The notes beneath the pieces were generated by a model. That model saw only the letters and a list, made by a program, of their open reading frames with translations, ran no database searches and was not told where the DNA came from. A stretch of DNA of 64,000 nt from an uncultured Prevotella sp. (lineage in GTDB: Bacteria > Bacteroidota > Bacteroidia > Bacteroidales > Bacteroidaceae): assembly GCA_900540375.1 (NCBI GenBank), contig UQFS01000006.1:1-64000 (forward strand), in the 5' to 3' direction. Position numbers and translations under genes: made by a program. Positions 27,570-36,000 of this stretch are shown one piece after another (within the stretch, counting starts at the first letter, position 1; each line of letters starts with the position of its first letter).

Positions 27570-28730
27570 ATGATAAAGAAAGAACATATAGCGGTTGGTG
27601 CGGCTCTGGTGTCGCTTCTCCTGCTGATACCGTCTGTCTCTCTTTCCGCTGTGCCTCATTCTGAAGCGCAGGGGAAGACGCTCATCTTCCACAATCCTTC
27701 CTCATTCCAGCGGGATGAGGTGGCGGAAGTCAAGGGCAGTGAGCTCTGCAAAGCGCTGGGGGTGAAGGCCGGAACGCCCGTAGTCGTCAAGGACAAACGG
27801 GGCAACGAGGTGACGTCACAGCTGGATCACGACGGCAACCTGCTTGTTGACGTCTTCGTCCGGCCCATGTCCACGACGACCTATACCGTCGTTGTGGGGC
27901 AGCCTAAGAAATACCGTCAATGGGTCTACGGCCGTCTCGTGCCGGAGCGCAAGGACGATATCGCCTGGGAAAACGACCGTGGTGCCTATCGCATCTATGG
28001 TCCGGCACTGGAAAAGACCGGCGAGCGCTCGTTCGGTACGGATGTCTGGGTGAAGAATACGCCCGACCTCGTCATCAACGACCGCTATGCTGGTGATGAG
28101 AAAGGCGTCTCCTACCATGTCGATCACGGCATGGGCTACGATCCTTACGACGTCGGTCCTACGCTCGGTTGCGGTGCTCCCGGCCTGCTGATCAACGGCA
28201 AGCTGAAGATGCCCTACTGCTGGAAGACCTACAAGATACTGGACAATGGACCTCTGCGCTTTACTGTGGAGGCCGACTATGGCAATGAACATCGTATCAT
28301 CAGCCTTGACAAAGGAAGCAACTTCAACCGTATGACGGTATGGTATGACCAGTTGCCTGCCGGAGCGCGTCTTGCTACCGGTGTCGTTCTCCATGATGCG
28401 GACTCCACAACCGTCGTTTTGGGCAAAGACTACGTGCAGTATGCTGATCCCACCGACAACATTTATGCCAACAACTGTCAGGTGTTTGTCGCTGCGCTCT
28501 TCCCCAATGGTGTCGACTCCACCTTTGTCTTGCCGCTCGACCATCCCGACAAGATCCGCTGCGCCCACGCTTTAGGTGCGCGTCTGCTGAAGAGTGGAGA
28601 GCGCTATACCTATTATTTTGGTTCAGCCTGGAGCCGCTATGATGTACGTACCCAACGCGAATGGCAACTGCGCATTGACGAGACGCTCGAGAGCCTGCAC
28701 CATCCTGTAGAGTATAAGTTCTCAAAGTAA
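27570..28730 (+). CDS. DUF4861 exported protein
   Basis: 386 aa with an N-terminal hydrophobic signal (residues about 8-28, ..SLSAVPHSEA). Beta-rich, with family-like segments WENDRGAYRIYGPALEK, YHVDHGMGYDPYDVGPTLGCGAPGL and YYFGSAWSRYDV. DUF4861 proteins often sit beside uronate genes in Bacteroidota; no activity is known to me. It starts immediately after the kduI stop and ends the cluster, with a terminator at 28767-28808. Confidence 0.8.
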   Translation: MIKKEHIAVGAALVSLLLLIPSVSLSAVPHSEAQGKTLIFHNPSSFQRDEVAEVKGSELCKALGVKAGTPVVVKDKRGNEVTSQLDHDGNLLVDVFVRPMSTTTYTVVVGQPKKYRQWVYGRLVPERKDDIAWENDRGAYRIYGPALEKTGERSFGTDVWVKNTPDLVINDRYAGDEKGVSYHVDHGMGYDPYDVGPTLGCGAPGLLINGKLKMPYCWKTYKILDNGPLRFTVEADYGNEHRIISLDKGSNFNRMTVWYDQLPAGARLATGVVLHDADSTTVVLGKDYVQYADPTDNIYANNCQVFVAALFPNGVDSTFVLPLDHPDKIRCAHALGARLLKSGERYTYYFGSAWSRYDVRTQREWQLRIDETLESLHHPVEYKFSK

Positions 28731-28766
28731 AACACTACTGTTTTCATAGAAATACATTCTTCATTG

Positions 28767-28808
28767 AGTTCTGACCTCATGCTTTCATAGCAAGGTCAGA
28801 ACTTTTTT
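28767..28808 (+). terminator. Terminator of the uronate cluster
   Basis: AGTTCTGACCT (28767-28777) pairs with AGGTCAGAACT (28793-28803), an 11-bp perfect stem followed by a run of Ts. Confidence 0.9.
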
Positions 28809-28875
28809 GTGCCCTCATCGTACCACGTCAATGTTTTTTCACAGTCATAACGCCGTGAAATCCAAAAAAAATATG

Positions 28876-28883
28876 TAAGTTTG
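28876..28883 (+). promoter_or_regulatory. Possible -7 element before the small membrane gene
   Basis: TAAGTTTG ends only 4 bases before the ATG at 28888, which would make the message nearly leaderless. No clear -33 is present. Confidence 0.35.
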
Positions 28884-28887
28884 CAAT

Positions 28888-29133
28888 ATGAAATGGAAAC
28901 TTAGAATAGATTGGCGCAAGGTCGTGCTGTTTCTCGTTATATCGGCAGGACTGCTATATTTGACCCGCTCTGTGCTCATGGCGGCCGGAGTCATCATGCT
29001 GCTCTTCGTCGTTGACAGTTTGATCAGCGACTATGAGTACCGTCGCAAAACCCACGAACTGTTTAAGGACATCAGAGAGCAGCAGGAACAGAAAACCAAA
29101 GAGAAACAAACAGATGCCGATGACAGGCACTGA
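28888..29133 (+). CDS. Small two-helix membrane protein
   Basis: 81 aa with a basic start (MKWKLRIDWRK), two hydrophobic stretches (about 12-27 and 30-47) and a charged C-terminal tail rich in Lys, Glu and Gln. No family recognised. It ends 13 bp before the AmgK-RapZ gene and is probably cotranscribed with it. Confidence 0.6.
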   Translation: MKWKLRIDWRKVVLFLVISAGLLYLTRSVLMAAGVIMLLFVVDSLISDYEYRRKTHELFKDIREQQEQKTKEKQTDADDRH

Positions 29134-29146
29134 TGACGCTATATCC

Positions 29147-30697
29147 ATGGATCAACTCATACAACTCTATACCACTTGGGCCGGGCAGGGTCCCGCTCAT
29201 GTCGAGAAGCTTGCCGGAGCAGGCAGCAACAGACAATATTACCGGCTGACAGGATCAGACGGAAAAACCGTGATCGGCGTATTTGGCACCAGCAAGGATG
29301 AGGATCATGCCTTTGTGTACCTCGACCGCCATTTCACGCAACGCAAACTGCCTGTACCCCGTGTGCTGGCTGTCAGCGACGACGAGATGTGCTATCTGCA
29401 AACCGACTTGGGCAGCACATCGCTCTTTGAGGCCATCCGTGGCGGGCGAGAGGCTGGGGGGAGATACAACCTTGCGGAGAAAGAACTGTTGAAGCGCACA
29501 ATACGCCAACTGCCTAATCTACAGATTCGCGGGGCCATCGGCTTGGACTGGAGCAACTGTTATCCACAGCCGGAGTTCGACGAGGACAATGTGCTCTTTG
29601 ACCTCAACTACTTCAAGTACTGCTTCCTCAAACCCACAGAAATGGAGTTTCATGAGGTAAAACTCCAGGCCAGTTTCCGTCGTTTTGCCAAAGACTTGAT
29701 AGCAGAACCGACGGAGAGTTTCATGTATCGCGATTTCCAAGCCCGTAACATCATGCTCGACGCCGAGGGCAATCCGTTCTTCATCGACTTCCAGGGCGGT
29801 CGCAAAGGCCCGTACTATTACGATTTGGCTTCGTTCCTGTGGCAGGCTTCAGCGAAATACAGTTTTAAGTTGCGTCGTGATCTTATCGCGGAGTATTATC
29901 ATGCCTTGAGCCATTATATCGAGGTACCATCTGTCCGTCACTTCGCTGGCAGGCTGAGCCTCTTCGTACTCTTCCGCACGCTGCAGGTGCTCGGCGCATA
30001 CGGCTTCCGTGGCTACTTTGAGCATAAGCAACATTTCATCGACAGCATACCACCGGCCATTCAGAATCTGCGTGATCTCCTTGCGCTGCGCGATGACGTG
30101 TTGCCTTATCCCTATCTGCGCGAAGTGCTGACAGTACTCGTCAACTTGCCGCAGTTTGCGCCTAAGAAAGACGAGATACAGCCCCGAAAGGATGGTTTCA
30201 AGACGACAGACAGCAACATCTATCCCAAGAATCCGCAAGACGGACTGCCTACCTTCTCGAAATACGACGGCAAAGGCCCGCTCGTCGTGCGCGTTTATAG
30301 CTTCTCCTATAAGAAAGGAATTCCAGAGGATCCTTCGGGCAACGGTGGTGGCTATGTCTTCGACTGCCGTTCCACACACAATCCCGGACGCTATGAGCCT
30401 TATAAAAAGCTGACGGGTCTCGATGAGCCGGTGATTCGTTTCCTTGAGGATGACGGCGAGATCGTGGACTTCCTGCAACATGTCTATGCCCTTGCCGACC
30501 ACCATGTGGTGCGCTATATCCAGCGGGGCTTCACAAGTCTGATGTTCTGCTTTGGCTGTACGGGCGGTCAGCACCGCAGCGTATACAGTGCACAGCATTT
30601 AGCAGAGCACATCCATGAGAAGTTCGGCATCGAGGTGCAGATCGTACACAGGGAGCAGAACATCCGACAGACCCTGGAAGCTGTGACGGACAAGTAA
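29147..30697 (+). CDS. AmgK-like sugar kinase fused to RapZ C-terminal domain
   Basis: 516-aa fusion from the ATG at 29147 (MDQLIQLYTTWAG). Upstream in-frame ATGs at 29114 and 29120 overlap the previous gene and look less like family N-termini. Residues about 10-330 form an aminoglycoside-phosphotransferase-fold kinase like AmgK, which phosphorylates N-acetylmuramate/GlcNAc at the anomeric carbon. The catalytic loop is YRDFQARN (Asp196) and the metal motif IDFQGG (Asp214). Residues about 378-512 match the C-terminal domain of RapZ, with VFDCRSTHNPG and GCTGGQHRS, the part that binds GlcN6P and RNA in enterobacteria. The RapZ nucleotide-binding N-domain is absent. Role: cell-wall sugar recycling, possibly with sensing. 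Confidence 0.82.
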   Translation: MDQLIQLYTTWAGQGPAHVEKLAGAGSNRQYYRLTGSDGKTVIGVFGTSKDEDHAFVYLDRHFTQRKLPVPRVLAVSDDEMCYLQTDLGSTSLFEAIRGGREAGGRYNLAEKELLKRTIRQLPNLQIRGAIGLDWSNCYPQPEFDEDNVLFDLNYFKYCFLKPTEMEFHEVKLQASFRRFAKDLIAEPTESFMYRDFQARNIMLDAEGNPFFIDFQGGRKGPYYYDLASFLWQASAKYSFKLRRDLIAEYYHALSHYIEVPSVRHFAGRLSLFVLFRTLQVLGAYGFRGYFEHKQHFIDSIPPAIQNLRDLLALRDDVLPYPYLREVLTVLVNLPQFAPKKDEIQPRKDGFKTTDSNIYPKNPQDGLPTFSKYDGKGPLVVRVYSFSYKKGIPEDPSGNGGGYVFDCRSTHNPGRYEPYKKLTGLDEPVIRFLEDDGEIVDFLQHVYALADHHVVRYIQRGFTSLMFCFGCTGGQHRSVYSAQHLAEHIHEKFGIEVQIVHREQNIRQTLEAVTDK

Positions 30698-30768
30698 GCC
30701 TTGTCTTCCACACAACTTCCATCTATCTCCTAACCAGGCTCAGTAGGAAAAAGGTGGGGATTATTTTG

Positions 30769-31224
30769 TTAATTCATAAAAATTTTGTCTTCTACAAGCT
30801 CATAGGTGAGGTTCTTCTTCATCTTGGTTACGTATACGATCCCTCGCTTAGTCAGCTCTTGGAATTTCTTTATGTCTATGTAGGCACGGTCAATGGCAAG
30901 GATGTCTCCAGAGTCGAACTTCTCGGGCGAGAACATGAAACTATCATGTGTAGCAGCCGATGTGAACTTAGTGTCGTAAGAGACACCTTCGTTGGCGTTT
31001 ATGATTTTGTGTACCTTGATGCCGCCCTTCTTCTTCCCCGTCTTTGGATTTCTTCCCACTCCCTTGAAGATAAGGTTTGAAAACAGACTTATCGTAGTCG
31101 AATCCATAATCTTGAGCTTGTCCATCCATTTGGGATTCTGACGTTTTCGGCTGTCCGATGAAAGTTCGTCATGGAAAGAGGAATATAAGTCCTTGTATGC
31201 AGCCTCTTTTCTTTTGGTTGACAG
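30769..31224 (-). pseudogene. Internal fragment of an IS4-type transposase
   Basis: The minus-strand open frame from about 31224 reads LSTKRKEAAYKDLYSSFHDE, then MDKLKIMDSTTISLF and TGKKKGGIKVHKIINANEG. These are the segment around the first catalytic Asp of IS4-like DDE transposases. It ends early at FMN stop, without the later catalytic residues, and has no start region. No terminal repeats are seen. Dead remnant between the AmgK-RapZ gene and cca. Confidence 0.75.
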
Positions 31225-31250
31225 TCATGAGCAAGCATAGCTTAGCCTGT

Positions 31251-32786
31251 TTATTCCTGTTTCGTTTTCAGCCCTAATGCCTTGGCTTTCTCCTGCAACA
31301 GTGCCATGAGGGGCTCTCGCTCGTTGGGCACGGTGTTGTCAAGAACCGCCTGCTTCAAAGCTTGTTTGAGCTGTCCTACCTCTCTTGAGGGCTTCAAGCC
31401 GAACATCTCCATGATCTCATTGCCGTCGATGCAGGGTTGCAACAACCGTTTGAAATCCTTCTCCTTCAGGTCCGTGATCTTCTCACGCACGATGCGGAAG
31501 TTCTCCAGGAAGCGCTGCTTGCGCTGACTGTTCTTGCTGGTGATGTCGGCCTCGCAGAGCATCATCAGGTCGTCGATGTCGTCACCGGCGTCATTGACCA
31601 GTCGTCTGACGGCACTGTCGGTGACCTCTTCGTCGGCGATGACAATGGGCCGCATGTGCAAGTCCACCAGTTTCTGCACATATTTCATTTTCATGTCCAT
31701 CGGCAGCTTCATGCGGCGGAAGATCGCCGGCACCATCTTGGCACCCACATAGTTGTGGTTGTGGAAGGTCCAGCCCTGCACGTCGTCCCACCGTTTGCAT
31801 TTTGCCTTGCCGATGTCGTGCATCAGTGCTGCCCAGCGCAGCCAGAGACGGTGGTCGTCGAGGTGCTGGAGGTCAGCCTGCCACTCCTGTATTTTCTTTT
31901 CGTCAGTTTCTTTGTCTTTTAACTTCTCCACGAGATAGCTCCTGCGCTCATCCTGTCGGTGGCAGACGTTGTCAAGGACTTCGAGGGTATGGTAGAAGTT
32001 GTTTTTATGTGCACGTCCCTTGCGTGTCTCCACTTTGTCGAGGGCGGTGAGCTCAGGGAGAATCAGTGTCAGCAGTCCCGCGCGGTGCAGGTCCACGAAG
32101 CCCCGGCTGGGCTGGTCGGCCAGGATGATCTTGTTGAGTTCCTCCTCGATGCGCTCTCCGCTGATAATCTTCAGCCGTTCGGCATTGCGAGTCAGTGCGT
32201 CGAAGGTCTCGTCCTCGATGTAGAACTTCAACTGCGTGGCGAATCTCACGCAACGCATCATGCGCAGCGGGTCATCGGAAAAGGTGATGTCCGGGTCGAG
32301 TGGCGTGCGGATGATGCCGTCCTCCAGGTCAGCGAGTCCGTCGAAAGGATCGACAAGCTCGCCGAAGCGGTCGGCATTGAGGCAGACGGCCAGCGCGTTG
32401 ATGGTGAAGTCGCGTCGGTTCTGGTCGTCCTCCAACGTACCGTCCTCGACATGCGGCTTGCGGCTGTCGTGGCTGTAGCTTTCCTTGCGGGCACCTACAA
32501 ACTCCACCTCCGTGTCGCGGTATTTGACTTGTGCGGTGCCGAAGTTGCGGAACACGCTCAGATGTGCTGCGCGTCCGAGCCGGTTCTTCAAGGCTTGTGC
32601 CACGTCGATGCCGCTTCCGACGACGACCACATCGATGTCGTTGGACGGTCTTTCAAGGAAGAGGTCGCGCACATAGCCTCCTACGACGTAGCACTCTACG
32701 CCGAGGCCGTCGGCCACCTCCGATATGGTGTGAAAGATCTTTTTGTCGAGCAGCATAGCCAGCTCGTCGTCACTCAGCATTCTCAT
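31251..32786 (-). CDS. cca: tRNA nucleotidyltransferase with HD domain
   Basis: Adds or repairs the CCA end of tRNAs (or is the related poly(A)-polymerase type). 511 aa from ATG 32786 (MRMLSDDELAMLL). A frame 16 codons longer crosses the promoter at 32805-32835 and is rejected. The class II polymerase-beta motif GGYVRDLFLERPSNDIDVVV has the catalytic Asp pair. The neck region and the motif MLHDIGKAKCKRW of an HD phosphohydrolase domain follow. Common single-gene form in Bacteroidota. The 3' end abuts an IS remnant. Confidence 0.92.
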   Translation of the reverse strand: MRMLSDDELAMLLDKKIFHTISEVADGLGVECYVVGGYVRDLFLERPSNDIDVVVVGSGIDVAQALKNRLGRAAHLSVFRNFGTAQVKYRDTEVEFVGARKESYSHDSRKPHVEDGTLEDDQNRRDFTINALAVCLNADRFGELVDPFDGLADLEDGIIRTPLDPDITFSDDPLRMMRCVRFATQLKFYIEDETFDALTRNAERLKIISGERIEEELNKIILADQPSRGFVDLHRAGLLTLILPELTALDKVETRKGRAHKNNFYHTLEVLDNVCHRQDERRSYLVEKLKDKETDEKKIQEWQADLQHLDDHRLWLRWAALMHDIGKAKCKRWDDVQGWTFHNHNYVGAKMVPAIFRRMKLPMDMKMKYVQKLVDLHMRPIVIADEEVTDSAVRRLVNDAGDDIDDLMMLCEADITSKNSQRKQRFLENFRIVREKITDLKEKDFKRLLQPCIDGNEIMEMFGLKPSREVGQLKQALKQAVLDNTVPNEREPLMALLQEKAKALGLKTKQE

Positions 32787-32804
32787 ATTTTTCCTTTTAA
32801 GGTG

Positions 32805-32835
32805 CAAAGGTACAGCAAACCGAATACAATACAAA
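32805..32835 (-). promoter_or_regulatory. Promoter of cca
   Basis: Minus strand TTTG (32832-32835), 19 bases, TACCTTTG (32805-32812). It sets the start at 32786 with a leader of about a dozen bases carrying AAAAGGAAAA. Confidence 0.75.
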
Positions 32836-32863
32836 AAAAACGAATCAGAAAATTCGTTTTTTT
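32834..32863. repeat. Hairpin between divergent promoters
   Basis: Seven As plus CGAAT (32834-32845) pair with ATTCG plus seven Ts (32852-32863) around a 6-nt loop. It touches the cca -33 element. It is followed by CACAGAG-type short repeats (32867-32960), the first sharing TCTCACACAGAGAC with 56092. Confidence 0.55.
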
Positions 32864-33057
32864 ATATCTCACACAGAGACTCTGAGGCACAGAGAAGCGA
32901 GTGTCGGATATTAAGCCACAGAGTTGAAGCCATTCTGGTGTTAGACCACAGAGTTGTGCTACCCCAAGTTCACCCTTTCTTGTATTATTCCGTCTTTCCC
33001 TTCTTCTTGATTCTCTATCACAGATACGGGAGACCCCACAAAGAATAGGGATTTCCC

Positions 33058-33089
33058 TTTGCGACTTTGAAGTCTATCTCTTAATTTTG
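33058..33089 (+). promoter_or_regulatory. Promoter of the SIMPL gene
   Basis: TTTG (33058-33061), 20 bases, TAATTTTG (33082-33089) on the plus strand; leader about 40 nt. Confidence 0.65.
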
Positions 33090-33135
33090 CAACCATCAGA
33101 TAGAAATCTAAATCAACCATTAAAAGCATAAGACC

Positions 33136-33843
33136 ATGAAAGAACGTATTCTCTCTTCTGCCATTGTTGCCTTGGGCATCGTATTGCTCGGCATCTTCCT
33201 GAAAGCAGGTATGGACAATTTCACGGAGAAAGACCGCAAGGTCACCGTGAAAGGATTGGCTGAGAAGGAGGTCAAGGCCGACAAGGTGACGTGGCCGATC
33301 ATCACCAAGGAGATCGGCAACGACCTGCCTGAACTCTATGACCGCATCGCTGCCAAACAGAAGACCATCCGGCAGTTCCTGCTCTCCAATGGCATTCAGC
33401 CCGGCGAGATCAGCACCGGAGCGCCGAAAGTGATTGATATGAACGCGGAGCAATATTCAGGCAATGACAAGCCCTACCGCTACAATGTCACGGTGGTGGT
33501 GACCGTCACCTCAACGCATGTCGACCATGTGCGCCAGATCATCGCGCGCCAGGGCGAGCTGCTCAAGCAGGGCGTTGCCGTGGTGGCTGGTGACTACGAC
33601 GCGGCCAACAACGTCAGCTATCAGTTGACTTCATTCAAGAAGATGAAGCCGCAGATGATGACGGAGGCTATCGAGAATGCCGAGCAGACGGCTCAGCAGT
33701 TCGCCAGAAACAGCCATTCCAAGCTCAACAAGATTGTCAGTGCCGACCAAGGACAGTTCTCCATCGATGACCGCGACGCCAACACTCCTTATATCAAGCG
33801 CGTGCGCGTCGTCACCACCGTCACTTACTCGCTGAAAGACTAA
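33136..33843 (+). CDS. SIMPL-domain (DUF541) membrane-anchored protein
   Basis: 235 aa with an N-terminal membrane anchor (MKERILSSAIVALGIVLLGIF) and a periplasmic SIMPL domain: KVTVKGLAEKEVKADKVTW at the start, a central QLTSFKKMKPQM segment, and VRVVTTVTYSL at the end. YggE/SIMPL proteins form oligomers and are linked to stress responses; the biochemical role is unclear. It is monocistronic and preceded by a good promoter. Confidence 0.85.
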   Translation: MKERILSSAIVALGIVLLGIFLKAGMDNFTEKDRKVTVKGLAEKEVKADKVTWPIITKEIGNDLPELYDRIAAKQKTIRQFLLSNGIQPGEISTGAPKVIDMNAEQYSGNDKPYRYNVTVVVTVTSTHVDHVRQIIARQGELLKQGVAVVAGDYDAANNVSYQLTSFKKMKPQMMTEAIENAEQTAQQFARNSHSKLNKIVSADQGQFSIDDRDANTPYIKRVRVVTTVTYSLKD

Positions 33844-34014
33844 AGGTCTGTTGAAAGGCTACTTGTTGAAGAAACTGACAAAAAAACGGCTCTGAGAATT
33901 CGATTCTCAAAAACAAGTCGTCCTTTGCTCGGATTTTTGCGAATTTTTAGCAGTTTTTTCTTAACTGTCTGATTGATAAGAAGATAACTGCATTTCACCG
34001 AATTTGATATAGCA

Positions 34015-34070
34015 AGAAAGGCACTTTGACGAGAAATTCTCTAAAGAATTTCTCGTCAAAGTGCCTTTCT
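34015..34070. repeat. Long palindrome, 25-bp perfect arms
   Basis: AGAAAGGCACTTTGACGAG (first 19 bases) and the rest to 34039 form a perfect 25-bp inverted repeat with 34046-34070; the loop is TCTAAA (34040-34045). The outer part of the right arm is also the first unit of array B. No T tract follows. Confidence 0.85.
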
Positions 34071-34177
34071 GATGCTCTCACCTCGGTAGTTTGATGTGAT
34101 CATCTCGGTAGTTTGACCTTGTCATCTCGGTAGTTTGATAGGGTCAGCAAGCCTTTTTGATAGTGAGCGCATCGTTT
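34056..34177. repeat. Intergenic array B of 22-nt units
   Basis: Cores TTTGA (one TCTGA) fall at 34068, 34090, 34112, 34134 and 34156, exactly 22 nt apart; weaker matches continue at 34178 and 34200. Three units share CTCGGTAGTTTGA and two end in TCAT, as in array A at 14637. The first unit is shared with the palindrome arm: TCAAAGTGCCTTTnTGAT appears here and at 14738-14756. The interval 33844-34495 has no credible gene. Confidence 0.8.
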
Positions 34178-34495
34178 TTTCATCTTTCGAAGCCATAAAT
34201 TTGGCTTTTTTCTCATTGCGACTTCTCTAGATTGTATCTTCAGGATGAGGGTCTTTTGTCCATACGTTTCAGTATTGATCCGTCTTTCCGGTTTACAAGG
34301 CATCCACTTCGATAGGTGGTTATGAATATTTAGGATCGTGAAGATAATGACCATGTTGAGAAGCAATATTCAGGCGAGAAGTTCGTTGTATTGAAGTTGG
34401 CTTCAGCAGTCGCGACACACTCATCAAGTAATCTTTGATGCAGCTTGTCGCTTAACTGCCCAATGCCCTTTACACGTTTTATACATTATTGTTAT

Positions 34496-35698
34496 ATGAT
34501 GCGGCAGATTATCAACCATTTTACCGACGACGACCTGTACAAGTTCACGATGTGCTGCGCTGTCATCGACAACTATCCCCGCGCATGGGTGAAGTATGAA
34601 TTTAACGACCGTGACAATACCGTCTATCCCAAAGGGTTTGCCGACCTTGTCATGGAGCAGGTGGGCTATCTGGAAAAGCTCACCATCACCGACGAGGAGA
34701 TTGCTTTCATGCGTCGCAAATGCTATTATCTGCCCGACTGGTTCTATATCTATCTGCGCGGTTTCCGCTTCAGCCGTAAGTGGGTTCACGCCCGGCAGGA
34801 CGAGGACGGGCATTTGCACATAGAGTTTGAGGGCGTTTGGGCAGAGGCTATATTGCTGGAGGTGAAAATGCTTGCCATCGTTTCAGAGCTGTACTACATC
34901 GTGCGCGGCGAAGAAGATAGGTTTGATTATGACGCATATTACCCGAAAAGCTACCACAAGGCGGAGCGGCTGCTCGCTGCCGGATGTACTTACTCCGACT
35001 TTGGTACACGCCGCCGTGCGTCATTTCAAGCTGAGGACACTGTGGTCAGAGCCATGAAAGACTGCCAGGAGGCACGCGACTGGAAAGGCCGGTTCGTCGG
35101 TACGAGCAACGTCTATCTCGCCATGAAGTACGATTTGACACCTGTCGGCACGATGGCGCATGAGTTCATAGCAGCCATAGGAGGTATGTATGGTCCGCAG
35201 ATGGCCAACCACATTGCTATGAACGCCTGGCGACACACCTTCAACGGAGCGCTCGGCACCTTTCTCTACGACACCTTCGGCTGGAACATCTTCTCTCTGA
35301 ACTTCTCCGAAGACTTTGCCAACCTCTTCAAGGGCCTGCGCGTTGATTCCGGCGATAACATGGAGCAACTGCAAAAGATTTGTACCAAATACCGGAGTTT
35401 GGGCATTGACTCCAAGTCGAAGCAGGTCATTTTTTCCAACGCTCTGGACACCGACCGTGCCATAGCTTTGCAGCAAGAAGCGGAGAAGTATGTGCAGCCG
35501 TCGTTTGGCATTGGCACACACTTTACCAATGACTTCGACGGCATCCGCCCGATGAACATCGTCATCAAGCTCGTAGCAGCTAAGATTACCGAGTCGTGGC
35601 CGTTCTACAACGACACCTGCAAGATCAGTGAGGACACAGGCAAGCACACTGGTAATCCAGAGGTGATCCGTCGCTTCATGGAGGCACTGCACCTTTGA
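34496..35698 (+). CDS. pncB: Nicotinate phosphoribosyltransferase
   Basis: Converts nicotinate to nicotinate mononucleotide in NAD salvage. About 400 aa, beginning MMRQIINHFTDDDLYKFTM; either of two adjacent ATGs (34496 or 34499) can be the start. A longer frame from 34445 lacks family similarity. Visible motifs are GTSNVYLA, the phosphoribosyl segment GLRVDSGDN and SFGIGTHFTNDF. It follows array B and is followed by a long palindrome that may end its transcript. Confidence 0.93.
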   Translation: MMRQIINHFTDDDLYKFTMCCAVIDNYPRAWVKYEFNDRDNTVYPKGFADLVMEQVGYLEKLTITDEEIAFMRRKCYYLPDWFYIYLRGFRFSRKWVHARQDEDGHLHIEFEGVWAEAILLEVKMLAIVSELYYIVRGEEDRFDYDAYYPKSYHKAERLLAAGCTYSDFGTRRRASFQAEDTVVRAMKDCQEARDWKGRFVGTSNVYLAMKYDLTPVGTMAHEFIAAIGGMYGPQMANHIAMNAWRHTFNGALGTFLYDTFGWNIFSLNFSEDFANLFKGLRVDSGDNMEQLQKICTKYRSLGIDSKSKQVIFSNALDTDRAIALQQEAEKYVQPSFGIGTHFTNDFDGIRPMNIVIKLVAAKITESWPFYNDTCKISEDTGKHTGNPEVIRRFMEALHL

Positions 35699-35792
35699 AA
35701 GGTAAAAAAGTAAAAGGGTAAAAAAGTAAAAAGTAAAAAGTTACTTCATTCGTCCACGGGAGTCCTCTACGGCATATCCCTACCATTGTACA

Positions 35793-35852
35793 ACCCCATG
35801 TCTCTCCGTCCTTCTGAGGTCTTAGCCTCAGAAGGACGGAGAGACATGGGGT
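35793..35852. repeat. Long palindrome, 27-bp perfect arms
   Basis: A 27-bp perfect inverted repeat: arms 35793-35819 and 35826-35852, loop TCTTAG. The arms contain TCTCCGTCCTTCTGAGG. A second small hairpin, TGTCCCC with GGGGACA (35864-35881), follows. It lies 95 bp after pncB in a region (35699-35760) of A-rich repeats of the form GTAAAAA. There is no T tract. Confidence 0.85.
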
Positions 35853-35948
35853 CATTCATGGTGTGTCCCCCTCCGGGGACATGCAACTAAGTAGTGTTCA
35901 CTGAATAAATGTAATATTCTGATATTCAATAAATAATATCGTTTCTTC

Positions 35949-35979
35949 TTGGTGATTTAACATTTTATTTGTATCTTTG
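35949..35979 (+). promoter_or_regulatory. Promoter of the truncated transposase
   Basis: TTG (35949-35951), 20 bases, TATCTTTG (35972-35979). Confidence 0.5.
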
Positions 35980-36000
35980 TGGTGTTAAAGGAAATAGAAG

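Noticed and set aside
32787..32834. Longer N-terminus for cca
   Set aside because: The added codons overlap a well-formed promoter (TTTG, 19 bp, TACCTTTG), so they would not be transcribed.
34100..34366. 88-aa minus-strand frame over array B
   Set aside because: It reads through the 22-nt repeats, whose period is not a multiple of three, and has no initiation signal.
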